Shown piece by piece: positions 50,913 through 59,096 of a stretch of DNA of 64,000 nt. The position numbers and the translations under genes are program-made. Positions within the stretch are counted from its first letter, which is position 1. Each line of letters starts with the position of its first letter. Below the pieces are notes generated by a model. That model was not told the origin of the DNA, made no database searches, and was given only the letters and a program-made list of their open reading frames with translations. This stretch comes from JAUVPY01 sp034412795 (GTDB taxonomy: Bacteria > Chloroflexota > Anaerolineae > 4572-78 > NAK82): positions 1-64,000 of the forward strand of contig DAOUMD010000044.1 in NCBI GenBank assembly GCA_034412795.1. The letters are read 5' to 3'.

Positions 50913-52457
50913 ATGGCTTACCTTGAAATGCGCGGCATCACCAAAGAATTTCCGGGCGTGATTGCCAATTCTGATGTGGATTTACAGGTTGAACAGGGAG
51001 AGATTCACGCTCTGGTTGGCGAAAACGGGGCGGGCAAATCAACCCTGATGAACATACTCTACGGTATCCACACCCCGGATGAGGGCGAAATTTTCCTCAA
51101 TGGTCAGCCGGTTAAAATTCCAACGCCCTATGTGGCCATTCGGCTGGGTATTGGCATGGTGCATCAGCATTTTCAACTTGTCCCTTCATTAACAGTGGCA
51201 GAAAATGTGGCCCTGGGATACGAACCGCGCCGTAATCTATTTGTAGATGACAAACAAATGATGGACCGGGTACAAACCCTGTCTAAAAACTTTGGGCTGC
51301 GAGTTGACCCCCTGGAGCGTGTGGCCGATTTATCGGTGGGGGAACAGCAGCGGGTTGAAATTCTCAAGTTGCTTTACCGTGATGCTCGTCTGTTGGTTTT
51401 TGATGAGCCGACAGCAGTGCTAACCCCGCAGGAAACGCAGGAACTATTTCAGGTGATGCGTCGCCTGGTAGCCGAGGACCGCACCGCCATTTTCATCACC
51501 CACAAACTCAATGAGATTATGAGCGTGTGCCGCCGGGCCACTGTGCTGCGCCAGGGCAAGGTAGTGGGTAACGTGGAAGTGGCCCAATCAAGCCCGGAAG
51601 AAATTGCCCGGCTGATGGTGGGCCGCGATGTTGGGTCTGTGCAGCGCACCGCCGAACATACGCCAGGGCCGGCAACACTTGAGTTGGAAAACCTTGACGC
51701 TAACGACGAGCGCGGTCTGCCGGCGCTGCGCCAGGTGAGTTTCTCTGTTCACGGCGGCGAAATTTTGGGGCTGGCCGGCGTTGAAGGCAACGGCCAGCGA
51801 GAATTGGCCGAGGTTCTGGTGGGCAACCGTAAAGCCGAAAGCGGGAGTATTACCTTGAAAGGGCAGGTCATCACCACTCTCAGCGGACGGAAGCGCCGTG
51901 AACTGGACATGGCTTTTATTCCTGAAGATAGAAACGGGCAGGGTGTTAGCGACCAAATGACTATTTGGGAGAATAACATTGCCAATTCCTACTATCGCCC
52001 GCCGGTATCAAAATGGAGTTGGATAAACATAAAATACGCTCGCGAAACGGCCCGGCGGCTCATTAAAGAGTTTGACATCCGCACCCGTGATGAAACCACC
52101 GTCGTCGGAACGCTTTCCGGCGGCAATGCCCAAAAGGTAATTATTGCCCGTGAATTGGCCCATACCCCAGCCGTGCTTATTGCCGCCCAGCCCACGCGAG
52201 GGTTGGATATTGGCGCAGCCCGGTTTGTGCATAAACAACTGCTAAAGCTGCGAGATGCGGGCGTGGCCGTGTTGCTCATTTCCGCGGATTTGGATGAACT
52301 GCTGGCCTTGTCAGACCGCATTGCCGTAATTTACGAAGGCCAGATTCAAGAAACAATCCCCAATGAACAGGCCACCCGTGAAGAGCTGGGGCTGCTCATG
52401 GCCGGTAAACACAAAGAAAGCGGCTCATGTTCAGAACAAGTGCAAACGTGTCTTTGA
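50913..52457 (+). CDS. Nucleoside ABC transporter ATPase (two ABC domains)
   Basis: 514 residues. First domain: GENGAGKSTLMNILYG, LSVGEQQRVEILKLLYRDARLLVFDEPTAVLTPQE. Second domain: degenerate Walker A GVEGNGQRELAEVLVG, LSGGNAQKVIIARELA, AQPTRGLDIGAARFVH. This is the layout of NupO/YufO and sugar-type ATPases, where only one half is fully active. It energises the two permeases that follow. The last residues and the TGA are contributed by a palindromic element (52424-52514), so the C-terminus is altered. Confidence 0.93.
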   Translation: MAYLEMRGITKEFPGVIANSDVDLQVEQGEIHALVGENGAGKSTLMNILYGIHTPDEGEIFLNGQPVKIPTPYVAIRLGIGMVHQHFQLVPSLTVAENVALGYEPRRNLFVDDKQMMDRVQTLSKNFGLRVDPLERVADLSVGEQQRVEILKLLYRDARLLVFDEPTAVLTPQETQELFQVMRRLVAEDRTAIFITHKLNEIMSVCRRATVLRQGKVVGNVEVAQSSPEEIARLMVGRDVGSVQRTAEHTPGPATLELENLDANDERGLPALRQVSFSVHGGEILGLAGVEGNGQRELAEVLVGNRKAESGSITLKGQVITTLSGRKRRELDMAFIPEDRNGQGVSDQMTIWENNIANSYYRPPVSKWSWINIKYARETARRLIKEFDIRTRDETTVVGTLSGGNAQKVIIARELAHTPAVLIAAQPTRGLDIGAARFVHKQLLKLRDAGVAVLLISADLDELLALSDRIAVIYEGQIQETIPNEQATREELGLLMAGKHKESGSCSEQVQTCL

Positions 52458-52514
52458 CGCTCGCGGCGGATTTGTCAATCCAGCGAGAGCAATCACTAGT
52501 TCTGAACATGAGCT
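52424..52514. repeat. Palindromic element on the 3' end of the ABC ATPase gene
   Basis: Perfect 15-bp arms GCTCATGTTCAGAAC (52424-52438) and GTTCTGAACATGAGC (52500-52514); inside, GCTCGC and GCGAGAGC plus TTGAC/GTCAA words pair. It supplies the last 11 codons and stop of the ATPase gene. Confidence 0.8.
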
Positions 52515-52545
52515 AAGAAAGCATCGTTGCAGGTGAAGCGCCATA

Positions 52546-53601
52546 ATGGAGAAAGTTGAAAACGTACTGCGAGTCATTCTAACCCTCGCCCTGGCTCTAA
52601 TTATTGGCGGCGCGATTGTACAGCTTTCCGGCAAAGACGCACTCAATGCCTATCAGGTTTTGCTTAACTCAGCCTTTGGTAGTCAGGTGGCCATTGCCAA
52701 TACTCTGCTGGCTGCCACGCCCCTCATCTTTACCGGGCTGGCTACGGTTGTGGCCTTTCGGGCAGGTGTGTTCAACGTGGGGGTCGAAGGCTCGTTGTAT
52801 ATTGGCGCGTTTGCCGCGGCCTGGGTGGGCTTCACTTTTACAGGATTCCCCGGTTGGGTGTTGATTCCGTTGATTTTTATCGCCGGAGGTGTGGCCGGCG
52901 GCTTGTGGGGAGCTATCCCCGGCTACTTGAAAGCGCGTTTGCGGGTAGATGAGGTAGTCACCACCATTATGTTCAACTACATCGCCATTTTGCTCACCGA
53001 TTACCTGGTTAACGGCCCCTTCTTGCTGGAAGGGATGTCCAATGCTATGTCAGAGGAGATTGCGCCCCAGGCCCAACTAACCCGGATTATCTCCAAATCG
53101 CAGTGGAATGCCAGCTTCTTTGTGGCCCTGGCCGTATTTGTATTTGTGTTACTTATGCTGCGTCGCATGACTCTGGGTTTTGAAATAAACGTCTTGGGCA
53201 CAAACCCACTTTTCACACGCTGGTCGGGAATGCATGTTGGCAAAATCATCATCGTAGTGATGTTTATCAGCGGCTTTATCGGGGGATTGGCCGGGTCAGG
53301 TCAGGTTGGCGGCGTGCATTATCGTTTTATTTCCGGCTTTTCGCCGGGGTTGGGCTTTACCGGCATTGTAGTGGCCTTGTTGGGCCGCAATACTCCGACC
53401 GGAGCTTTGCTGGCCGCCCTCTTTTTTGGGGCGCTGCGGAACGGCGGCTCCACTATGGAGCTATTTACCCGCATCCCCCGCGATTTGATTGACATTTTGC
53501 AAGCCCTCATCATCTTTTTTGTAGCGATTGAGTTGAGCTTGACCTGGCTTCGGTCTCGCCGTAAAAAAGTAAAAATCCAACTTGAAGTCGCTCAAGGGTA
53601 A
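52546..53601 (+). CDS. Nucleoside ABC transporter permease 1
   Basis: 351 residues, BPD_transp_2 family. About nine or ten helices: VILTLALALIIGGAIVQL, TLLAATPLIFTGLATVVAFRAGVFNVGVEGSLYIGAFAAAWVG (the family's NxGxEGxxxxG motif), VEDVVTT-like RVDEVVTTIMFNYIAI (EAA-like coupling motif), FVALAVFVFVLLML, IIVVMFISGFIGGLAGSGQVGG, GFTGIVVALLGRNTPTGALLAALFFG. NupP/YufP-type partner of the ATPase upstream. Inner membrane. Confidence 0.93.
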   Translation: MEKVENVLRVILTLALALIIGGAIVQLSGKDALNAYQVLLNSAFGSQVAIANTLLAATPLIFTGLATVVAFRAGVFNVGVEGSLYIGAFAAAWVGFTFTGFPGWVLIPLIFIAGGVAGGLWGAIPGYLKARLRVDEVVTTIMFNYIAILLTDYLVNGPFLLEGMSNAMSEEIAPQAQLTRIISKSQWNASFFVALAVFVFVLLMLRRMTLGFEINVLGTNPLFTRWSGMHVGKIIIVVMFISGFIGGLAGSGQVGGVHYRFISGFSPGLGFTGIVVALLGRNTPTGALLAALFFGALRNGGSTMELFTRIPRDLIDILQALIIFFVAIELSLTWLRSRRKKVKIQLEVAQG

Positions 53602-53607
53602 TGAATT

Positions 53608-54516
53608 ATGGACTTACTGGAACTTACTGCCGGTTTATTGGCTTCTACCTTACGTCTGGGCGCTCCGCTGATGCTGGCGGCTATGGCCGGGCTGCTCAGT
53701 TATCAAGTAGGGCTTATAAATATTGCCCTTGAAGGCTTCATGCTGGTTGGCGCTTTTGTGGCGGTGGTCATGAGCTTTTATACGGGCAATACCTGGGTGG
53801 GGGTATTGGCCGCCGGCATGGGCGGCGCGTTGTGCGCGGCCTTGTTTGCCCTGTTTGTTACAGATTTACGCGGCAACCTGATTGTTACCGGCCTGGCAAT
53901 CAACTTTTTAGTTTTGGGCAGCACCGCTTATTTGCTGCAAATTTTGTTTAACACCAGTGGCACTATTGCGCCTGACGGTTTGGAAAAACTGCCCGTACTT
54001 TATATCCCTGGCTTGAGTGGGCTGCCGTTTTTGGGCAAAGTGCTGTTTAGCCATTCACCGCTGGTTTACCTGTCCTGGCTTATGGTTCCTGTCACCTCGG
54101 TTTTTCTGTATCGTATGATACCGGGCGTCCACATTCGGGCCGTTGGCGAAAATACAGAGGCGGCGGGTACAGCCGGCATCTCCATTAGAAAAATGCAATA
54201 TCTGGCTTTGGTGCTGGGTGGTATTTTATGCGGCCTGGCCGGAGCGCATCTCTCCGTGGGAGATTTGTCGCTGTTCCGCGAAAATATGACCAGCGGGCGC
54301 GGCTTTATTGCCCTGGCCGCCGTTTACTTTGCGGCGGGACGGCCTAAATTCACCGCGCTGGCCTGTCTGCTATTCGGTCTGTTCGATGCGCTTCAATTTC
54401 GGCTTCAAACTATCAGCAACATTCCCTCACAATTCTTCCAGATTTTGCCCTATTTAATGGTTGTGGTTATGTTGGTGCTAATTTCTATTCCCAAAGAGTG
54501 GAAGAAGGGCTGGTAA
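53608..54516 (+). CDS. Nucleoside ABC transporter permease 2
   Basis: 302 residues, six bases after permease 1. BPD_transp_2 family: LRLGAPLMLAAMAGLLSYQVGLINIALEGFMLVGAFVAVVMS (NxALEG motif), LIVTGLAINFLVLGSTAYLLQILF, IRAVGENTEAAGTAGISIRKMQYLALVLGGILCGLAGAHLS, GFIALAAVYFAAGRPKFTALACLLFGLFDALQFRL. NupQ/YufQ-type second half of the transmembrane channel. Confidence 0.93.
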   Translation: MDLLELTAGLLASTLRLGAPLMLAAMAGLLSYQVGLINIALEGFMLVGAFVAVVMSFYTGNTWVGVLAAGMGGALCAALFALFVTDLRGNLIVTGLAINFLVLGSTAYLLQILFNTSGTIAPDGLEKLPVLYIPGLSGLPFLGKVLFSHSPLVYLSWLMVPVTSVFLYRMIPGVHIRAVGENTEAAGTAGISIRKMQYLALVLGGILCGLAGAHLSVGDLSLFRENMTSGRGFIALAAVYFAAGRPKFTALACLLFGLFDALQFRLQTISNIPSQFFQILPYLMVVVMLVLISIPKEWKKGW

Positions 54517-54518
54517 CA

Positions 54519-55100
54519 ATGGAACATACAGCCGTTCTGGTTATTGATATGGTGCGTGACTTTACCGATGTGGAATACGGCAAGGTTGCCAACCCAAACT
54601 CGGCGGCGCTGGTGCCGGTAGTGGATGAATTCGTTAAACAAGCCCGACAGCAAAATGTCCCCATTATCTGGGTCATCGAATCGCACCGCCCCGGCAAGCC
54701 GGATTGGGAACTGTTGCACGTGCGCGACCATTGCATCGCCGGAACATTGGGCGTTGAACTGGCTGCGTCGTTGGTCCCGGTTGAAGAAGATTACGTAATT
54801 TACAAACGCCGCTACAGCGCCTTTGTTGGCACCGACCTGGACCTGATTCTGCGCGACAACCATATCCACACCCTCATTCTCACCGGCACCAAGACCAATG
54901 TCTGTATTCGAGCCACCGCTCAAGATGCCTTCAGCCGCAACTATCAGGTTATTGTACCCCGCCAGTGTGTGGCTACCGATAAGCAGCACCTGCACGAGGC
55001 CAATCTGGAAGATATTGACCGTTATTTGGGCAAAGTGGTGTCGGCTGAAGAAGCCCTGGACATGTTGAGCCAACCAAGGGGGGCAAAAGCTGATGCTTGA
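54519..55100 (+). CDS. Isochorismatase-family cysteine hydrolase
   Basis: 193 residues from the ATG at 54519, two bases after the permease stop; the frame is open to a GTG at 54498 inside that gene. Catalytic triad visible: D in TAVLVIDMVRDF, K in DYVIYKRRYSAF, C in TGTKTNVCIRATAQDAF. The family includes nicotinamidase and ureidoacrylate amidohydrolase; neither can be picked from the sequence. In this operon it would hydrolyse an amide or ureido group released from the imported compound (inference). It overlaps the kinase gene by 8 bases. Confidence 0.88.
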   Translation: MEHTAVLVIDMVRDFTDVEYGKVANPNSAALVPVVDEFVKQARQQNVPIIWVIESHRPGKPDWELLHVRDHCIAGTLGVELAASLVPVEEDYVIYKRRYSAFVGTDLDLILRDNHIHTLILTGTKTNVCIRATAQDAFSRNYQVIVPRQCVATDKQHLHEANLEDIDRYLGKVVSAEEALDMLSQPRGAKADA

Positions 55101-56016
55101 TGTTCTGTCCACTGGCTACCCCAGCCTCGACTACATCTACCGGGTCTCCCATTCCCCGGTGGTGGGCGAAACGGGGCTGGTACGCACCCCGCCCTCGCGC
55201 TATACTTTTGGCGGCTGCGGGGCTAATGTGGCTGTAGGGCTGGCCCGCCTGGGCTTCAAAACCGGGGTCTCTATGGTGGTGGGAGATGACGAGTCGGGCA
55301 GGGCTTACATTGACCATTTGCAGAGAGAAGGCGTAGACACCAGTGACATCATCCGTCTGCCCGACAGTGGTACCTCCGAAAGCCGCCTCTACGTCAACCC
55401 GGAAGGCGAGTACCAAAACTTCTTTTACCCCGGTGCTGCCGATGCTTGGCAGGGAGAATTGCGGCTCGACTCGCTGGCCGAAGCGAGTTGCGTCTTGCTG
55501 ACGGTTGGGCCACTGCATTACAACCGGCAGTTCGTGGCGCTGGCCAATCGGGCCAATACTCCCCTCATCTGGCAGCTTAAGCCCGATATTTACGCCTACC
55601 CGCCCGACGCCCTGGTCGATTTAGCCCGCAGCAGCGTTCTGTTGCTGATGAATCGTTTTGAGTGCGATTACCTTACTTCTACCCTGGGGCTGAAAGACCC
55701 CGCTGATCTTCTCTCAGAGAAAACGCGTTTGGTGGCGTTGACTCTGGGGAGCGCAGGCAGCCGTATCTTTGCTGAAAGCGGCGTGCACGATGTGCCGGTT
55801 ATTTCGCCGCCCCAAGTGGTTGACTCAACCGGGGCGGGCGACGCATTTACCGTCGGCTTTCTGTCCGGCTGGCTGCAAGGCCGGTCGCCGCTTGTTTGCG
55901 CGCAGATAGGGGCGGTGGTGGCCTCTTTTGTCCTGGAAACCGTCGGCTGCCAGACTAATTTGCCGGACTGGTCAGCGATGAAACAACGTTATGAGGAGAA
56001 TTTTGGAGAGCTATGA
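55093..56016 (+). CDS. PfkB-family sugar or nucleoside kinase
   Basis: 307 residues with AAGGGGGG before the ATG. N-terminal signature-1 region YTFGGCGANVAVGLARLGFKTGVSMVVGDDESGRAYIDHL; C-terminal PfkB signature 2 VVDSTGAGDAFTVGFLSGWLQG with the catalytic Asp and anion hole. Length typical. Phosphorylates a hydroxymethyl group of a sugar or nucleoside; ribose, deoxyribose or nucleoside are the likely choices given the neighbouring transporter and phosphorylase. Overlaps the next gene by 4 bases (ATGA). Confidence 0.9.
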   Translation: MLDVLSTGYPSLDYIYRVSHSPVVGETGLVRTPPSRYTFGGCGANVAVGLARLGFKTGVSMVVGDDESGRAYIDHLQREGVDTSDIIRLPDSGTSESRLYVNPEGEYQNFFYPGAADAWQGELRLDSLAEASCVLLTVGPLHYNRQFVALANRANTPLIWQLKPDIYAYPPDALVDLARSSVLLLMNRFECDYLTSTLGLKDPADLLSEKTRLVALTLGSAGSRIFAESGVHDVPVISPPQVVDSTGAGDAFTVGFLSGWLQGRSPLVCAQIGAVVASFVLETVGCQTNLPDWSAMKQRYEENFGEL

Positions 56017-56783
56017 GTGAAACCCTATATCTTAAATGTGAACCTGGAAACGTGGGCGAACTGGTCCTGCTCACCGGTAGTCCTGAGCGGGTAGACCGTA
56101 TTGCCGCCTTTTTAGACTCACCCCAAACTATTGCCCAAAACCGCGAATTTTACACCGTGACCGGCCACTACAACGGGCAGCGCGTCTCCGGCGTATCCGC
56201 CGGTATTGGTGCCCCCTCAGCGGCCATTGCCATCGAGGAGCTAAAGCAGTTGGGCGCAAAGGCTATTGTGCGGGTGGGCACAATGATGGGTGTCAGTGTG
56301 CCGATGGGGGCGTGTGTTATTGCTACCGGGGCGGCTCGTTTTGAAGGCACTTCGCAACATTATTTGGATATGGCCTACCCCGCTGTGCCGGATTGGGGCT
56401 TGGCCCAACACTTGCTCGCCGCCGGGCAAGGTCAGGGGTTGGATATGCGGCTGGGCATTACAGCCACCTACGATGCTTTCTATCCCAAAATGGCTCCAAC
56501 CTTAACCGATCACACCCTGCCTGATATTGAGGGGTTGCGGCAGGCTCAAGTTATCGCCCTTGATATGGAAACGGCCTTGTTGTATGTGCTGGGTACGCGC
56601 CTGGAAATATCGGTGGTGGCGATGTGTCTGGTGACAAATAACTTTGACCCTTTCGAGATGCAGGGCGCTGACACTCGCGCCAAAGATGAAGATAACCTGA
56701 TTCGGGCCGTACTGGATGGTTTGTTAGTGTGGAGCAACAATAATCAGCCATACTTCACTATCCCTGACGGGCAGGCGAGCTGA
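56013..56783 (+). CDS. Nucleoside phosphorylase (uridine/purine phosphorylase family 1)
   Basis: 256 residues. PNP/UDP family 1: LVLLTGSPERVDRIAAFLDSP (phosphate loop), VSGVSAGIGAPSAAIAIEELKQLGAKAIVRVGTMMGV, MGACVIATGAARFEGTSQHYLDMAYPAVPDW, VIALDMETALLYVLGTRLEISVVAMCLVTNNFDPF (the Met-Glu ribose contact and the loop closing on the base). It cleaves a nucleoside with phosphate into the base and (deoxy)ribose-1-phosphate. Fits the transporter; pyrimidine specificity is possible but not provable by eye. Confidence 0.92.
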   Translation: MSETLYLKCEPGNVGELVLLTGSPERVDRIAAFLDSPQTIAQNREFYTVTGHYNGQRVSGVSAGIGAPSAAIAIEELKQLGAKAIVRVGTMMGVSVPMGACVIATGAARFEGTSQHYLDMAYPAVPDWGLAQHLLAAGQGQGLDMRLGITATYDAFYPKMAPTLTDHTLPDIEGLRQAQVIALDMETALLYVLGTRLEISVVAMCLVTNNFDPFEMQGADTRAKDEDNLIRAVLDGLLVWSNNNQPYFTIPDGQAS

Positions 56784-56844
56784 TGGTATTGCCCGGTTTG
56801 CCGGGAATGGCATATTATGATACAGAAAAAGCGAAATTAAACAT

Positions 56845-58305
56845 ATGAACAAACAATTCAACTTACTTATCAATGGAGAATGGCTCCCAGCCAACTCCGG
56901 TGAGCAATTCGATGTCCTCAACCCGGCCACCGGCGAAGTGGTAGCCCAATGCGCCAAAGCCGGCGTGCCCGAAACACAAGCTGCATTGACAGCCGCCCAG
57001 GAAGCCTTTATAAGCTGGCGCGAAAAACCGGCTCGCGAACGCTGCGACCTGATGCACAAAGCCGCCGCCATATTTCGGGAACGAATTGACGACATCGCCC
57101 AACTACTGACCCTGGAACATGGCAAGCCTTTGCAGGATTCCTACAAAGAACTGCATTTTTCGGCAGACGTCATTGATTATTACGCCGAAGAAGCTCGCCG
57201 TCAGTTTGGCACCCACTTTGAAGGAGATGCCGGACCAACTCACAGTTTTATCTTACAGCAGCCTGTGGGCGTGGTGGCGGCCATCACTCCCTGGAACTTT
57301 CCGGTAGACCTGCTCAGTTGGAAAGTTGGGCCTGCTCTGGCGGTAGGCTGTACGCTGGTGGTCAAACCTCCCAGCGATGCTCCCACGGCGGCCATTGAAT
57401 TTTTACACTGTTTTGAAGATGCGGGTCTGCCACCGGGCGTCATCAATGTTGTTACCGGTAGCGGGCGCATCGTGGGTGCTGAATTGGTGACCAACCCCAT
57501 CAGCCGCAAAATCGCCTTCACCGGCTCAACTGCCACCGGCCTATGGATTGCCCAGGAAGCCGCCAGGCAGCTTAAGCACGTCACGCTTGAATTAGGTGGC
57601 AGCGCTCCGTTTATAGTGTTCAAAGATGCCGACCTCGATTTGGCTGTGCCCCAAGCGCTACGACGGGCCTTCTCCCATACCGGCCAGATTTGCATTAGCG
57701 TTAATCGCATTTTTGTTCACGAAGCCGTGGCTGATGAATTTACTGAACGTTTCACCGAACGCGCCGCCAAATTACGGGTTGCTAATGGCCTTGAGGTTCC
57801 TGATGCGGATATGGGGCCAATGATTAACGAAGCTGGATTGCAAACCACTCGTGCCCACCTGGCAGACGCCTTGGAGAAAGGGGCGACTCTTTTGACCGGT
57901 GGCAACGTGCCTGCTGGCGAAAGCTTTGCCAAGGGCTTTTTCTTTGAGCCGACCGTGCTCGCTCAGGTCACACCTGAGATGAAGGTGATGCAAGAAGAAA
58001 CATTCGGCCCTTTGGCTCCTATCGCAACCTTTAATACTGTCAATGAGGCCATTGACCTGGCAAATAATTCTCCTTATGGCTTGGCTGCTTATATCTTTAC
58101 CCGCGATTTGGATATTGCCATGTACGCAGCGGATCGGATTGATGCCGGAGGAATTGGCATCAATATTAATGATATTACTGACATACGCGGCCCATTTGGC
58201 GGACGCAAGATGAGCGGTGTAGGACGTGAGTTAGGCCAGCCAGGGCTTGACGGCTATTTGCAGTGGAAACACGTTCGGGTGTTACGACAGCCGCCAAGAG
58301 ACTAA
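56845..58305 (+). CDS. NAD(P)-dependent aldehyde dehydrogenase
   Basis: 486 residues, ALDH superfamily. Seen: LLINGEWLPANSGEQFDVLNPATGEVVAQ, GVVAAITPWNFPVDLLSWKVGPALAVGCTLVVKPPSDAP (cofactor site), FTGSTATGLWIAQEAARQLKHVTLELGGSAPFIVF (catalytic Glu), RAFSHTGQICISVNRIFVHE (catalytic Cys in GQIC), QEETFGPLAPIATFN and NSPYGLAAYIFTRDL. Closest in look to succinate-semialdehyde/lactaldehyde-type enzymes. In the operon it would oxidise an aldehyde formed from the sugar or base. 61 bases after the phosphorylase. Confidence 0.92.
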   Translation: MNKQFNLLINGEWLPANSGEQFDVLNPATGEVVAQCAKAGVPETQAALTAAQEAFISWREKPARERCDLMHKAAAIFRERIDDIAQLLTLEHGKPLQDSYKELHFSADVIDYYAEEARRQFGTHFEGDAGPTHSFILQQPVGVVAAITPWNFPVDLLSWKVGPALAVGCTLVVKPPSDAPTAAIEFLHCFEDAGLPPGVINVVTGSGRIVGAELVTNPISRKIAFTGSTATGLWIAQEAARQLKHVTLELGGSAPFIVFKDADLDLAVPQALRRAFSHTGQICISVNRIFVHEAVADEFTERFTERAAKLRVANGLEVPDADMGPMINEAGLQTTRAHLADALEKGATLLTGGNVPAGESFAKGFFFEPTVLAQVTPEMKVMQEETFGPLAPIATFNTVNEAIDLANNSPYGLAAYIFTRDLDIAMYAADRIDAGGIGININDITDIRGPFGGRKMSGVGRELGQPGLDGYLQWKHVRVLRQPPRD

Positions 58306-58323
58306 TAAAAGAGGAGAAAGTGA

Positions 58324-59088
58324 ATGTCTATCACCAAACGTTATTTTGACTTGATTCAGGAGCGGATGACCTATGTTGTCGAAACACAGTCGGAAGCCAT
58401 TGACCAAGCGGCTGAGGCTTGTGCCAACAGCATTGAGAAAGGGAAGCTGGTTTTTACCTTTGGCACGGGCCACGGTTCTTTCCCGGCGATGGAAATGTTT
58501 CCTCGGACGGGGACAGCGGTCGGATTTCGCCCCATCGTAGAGAGCTCGATGATTTCTTTTCATCGCGTGCTGGGCGATATGGGGGCGCGGCAATACCGCT
58601 TTATCCACGGGCAGGAAGGCTATGGCAAAGCCATTTTGTCGGCCCACCAGCTTGATCCAGAAGATACCATGATGATTTTCTCCCATTCAGGCCTTAATGC
58701 GGTCAACATTGATATTGCCCTCGGTGCCAAGGAGCTTGGTATGACCTTAATTGGCATCACCAGCATCCCGCACTCATCCAGTACCCCCTCTCGCCACTCC
58801 TGCGGTAAGCGGTTGTACGAATTGGCCGATGTGGTGATCGATACCGGCGTTCCAAAGTCGGATGCGTCTATTTACATTGATGGCTTGGAACACCCAGTCG
58901 GGGCTACCTCGACCAGCATCACAATCGCGATTGCGCACGCCATCAATGCAGCCACCGTTGAGAAGTTGATCCAGCGTAATTATAAGCCGTTCATCATGGT
59001 CAACCCGAATACCTCTTCAAAGGCAGAGGCCACTAAGCAGAATGATTTAAACTACACTGAATTGTGGCGGCGATTATCTAATCGGTAA
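58324..59088 (+). CDS. SIS-domain protein (phosphosugar binding)
   Basis: 254 residues after GAGGAGA. SIS fold: KLVFTFGTGHGSFPAMEMFPRTGTAVGFRP, DTMMIFSHSGLNAVNIDIALGAKELGMTLIGITS (phosphosugar loop S-x-S-G), STPSRHSCGKRLYELADVVIDTGVPKSDASIYIDG, ATSTSITIAIAHAINAATVEKLI. No second SIS copy and no glutamine amidotransferase domain. Members bind or isomerise sugar phosphates; here the substrate may be the sugar phosphate made by the phosphorylase or kinase. Last gene of the operon. Confidence 0.88.
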   Translation: MSITKRYFDLIQERMTYVVETQSEAIDQAAEACANSIEKGKLVFTFGTGHGSFPAMEMFPRTGTAVGFRPIVESSMISFHRVLGDMGARQYRFIHGQEGYGKAILSAHQLDPEDTMMIFSHSGLNAVNIDIALGAKELGMTLIGITSIPHSSSTPSRHSCGKRLYELADVVIDTGVPKSDASIYIDGLEHPVGATSTSITIAIAHAINAATVEKLIQRNYKPFIMVNPNTSSKAEATKQNDLNYTELWRRLSNR

Positions 59089-59096
59089 CGATCACC

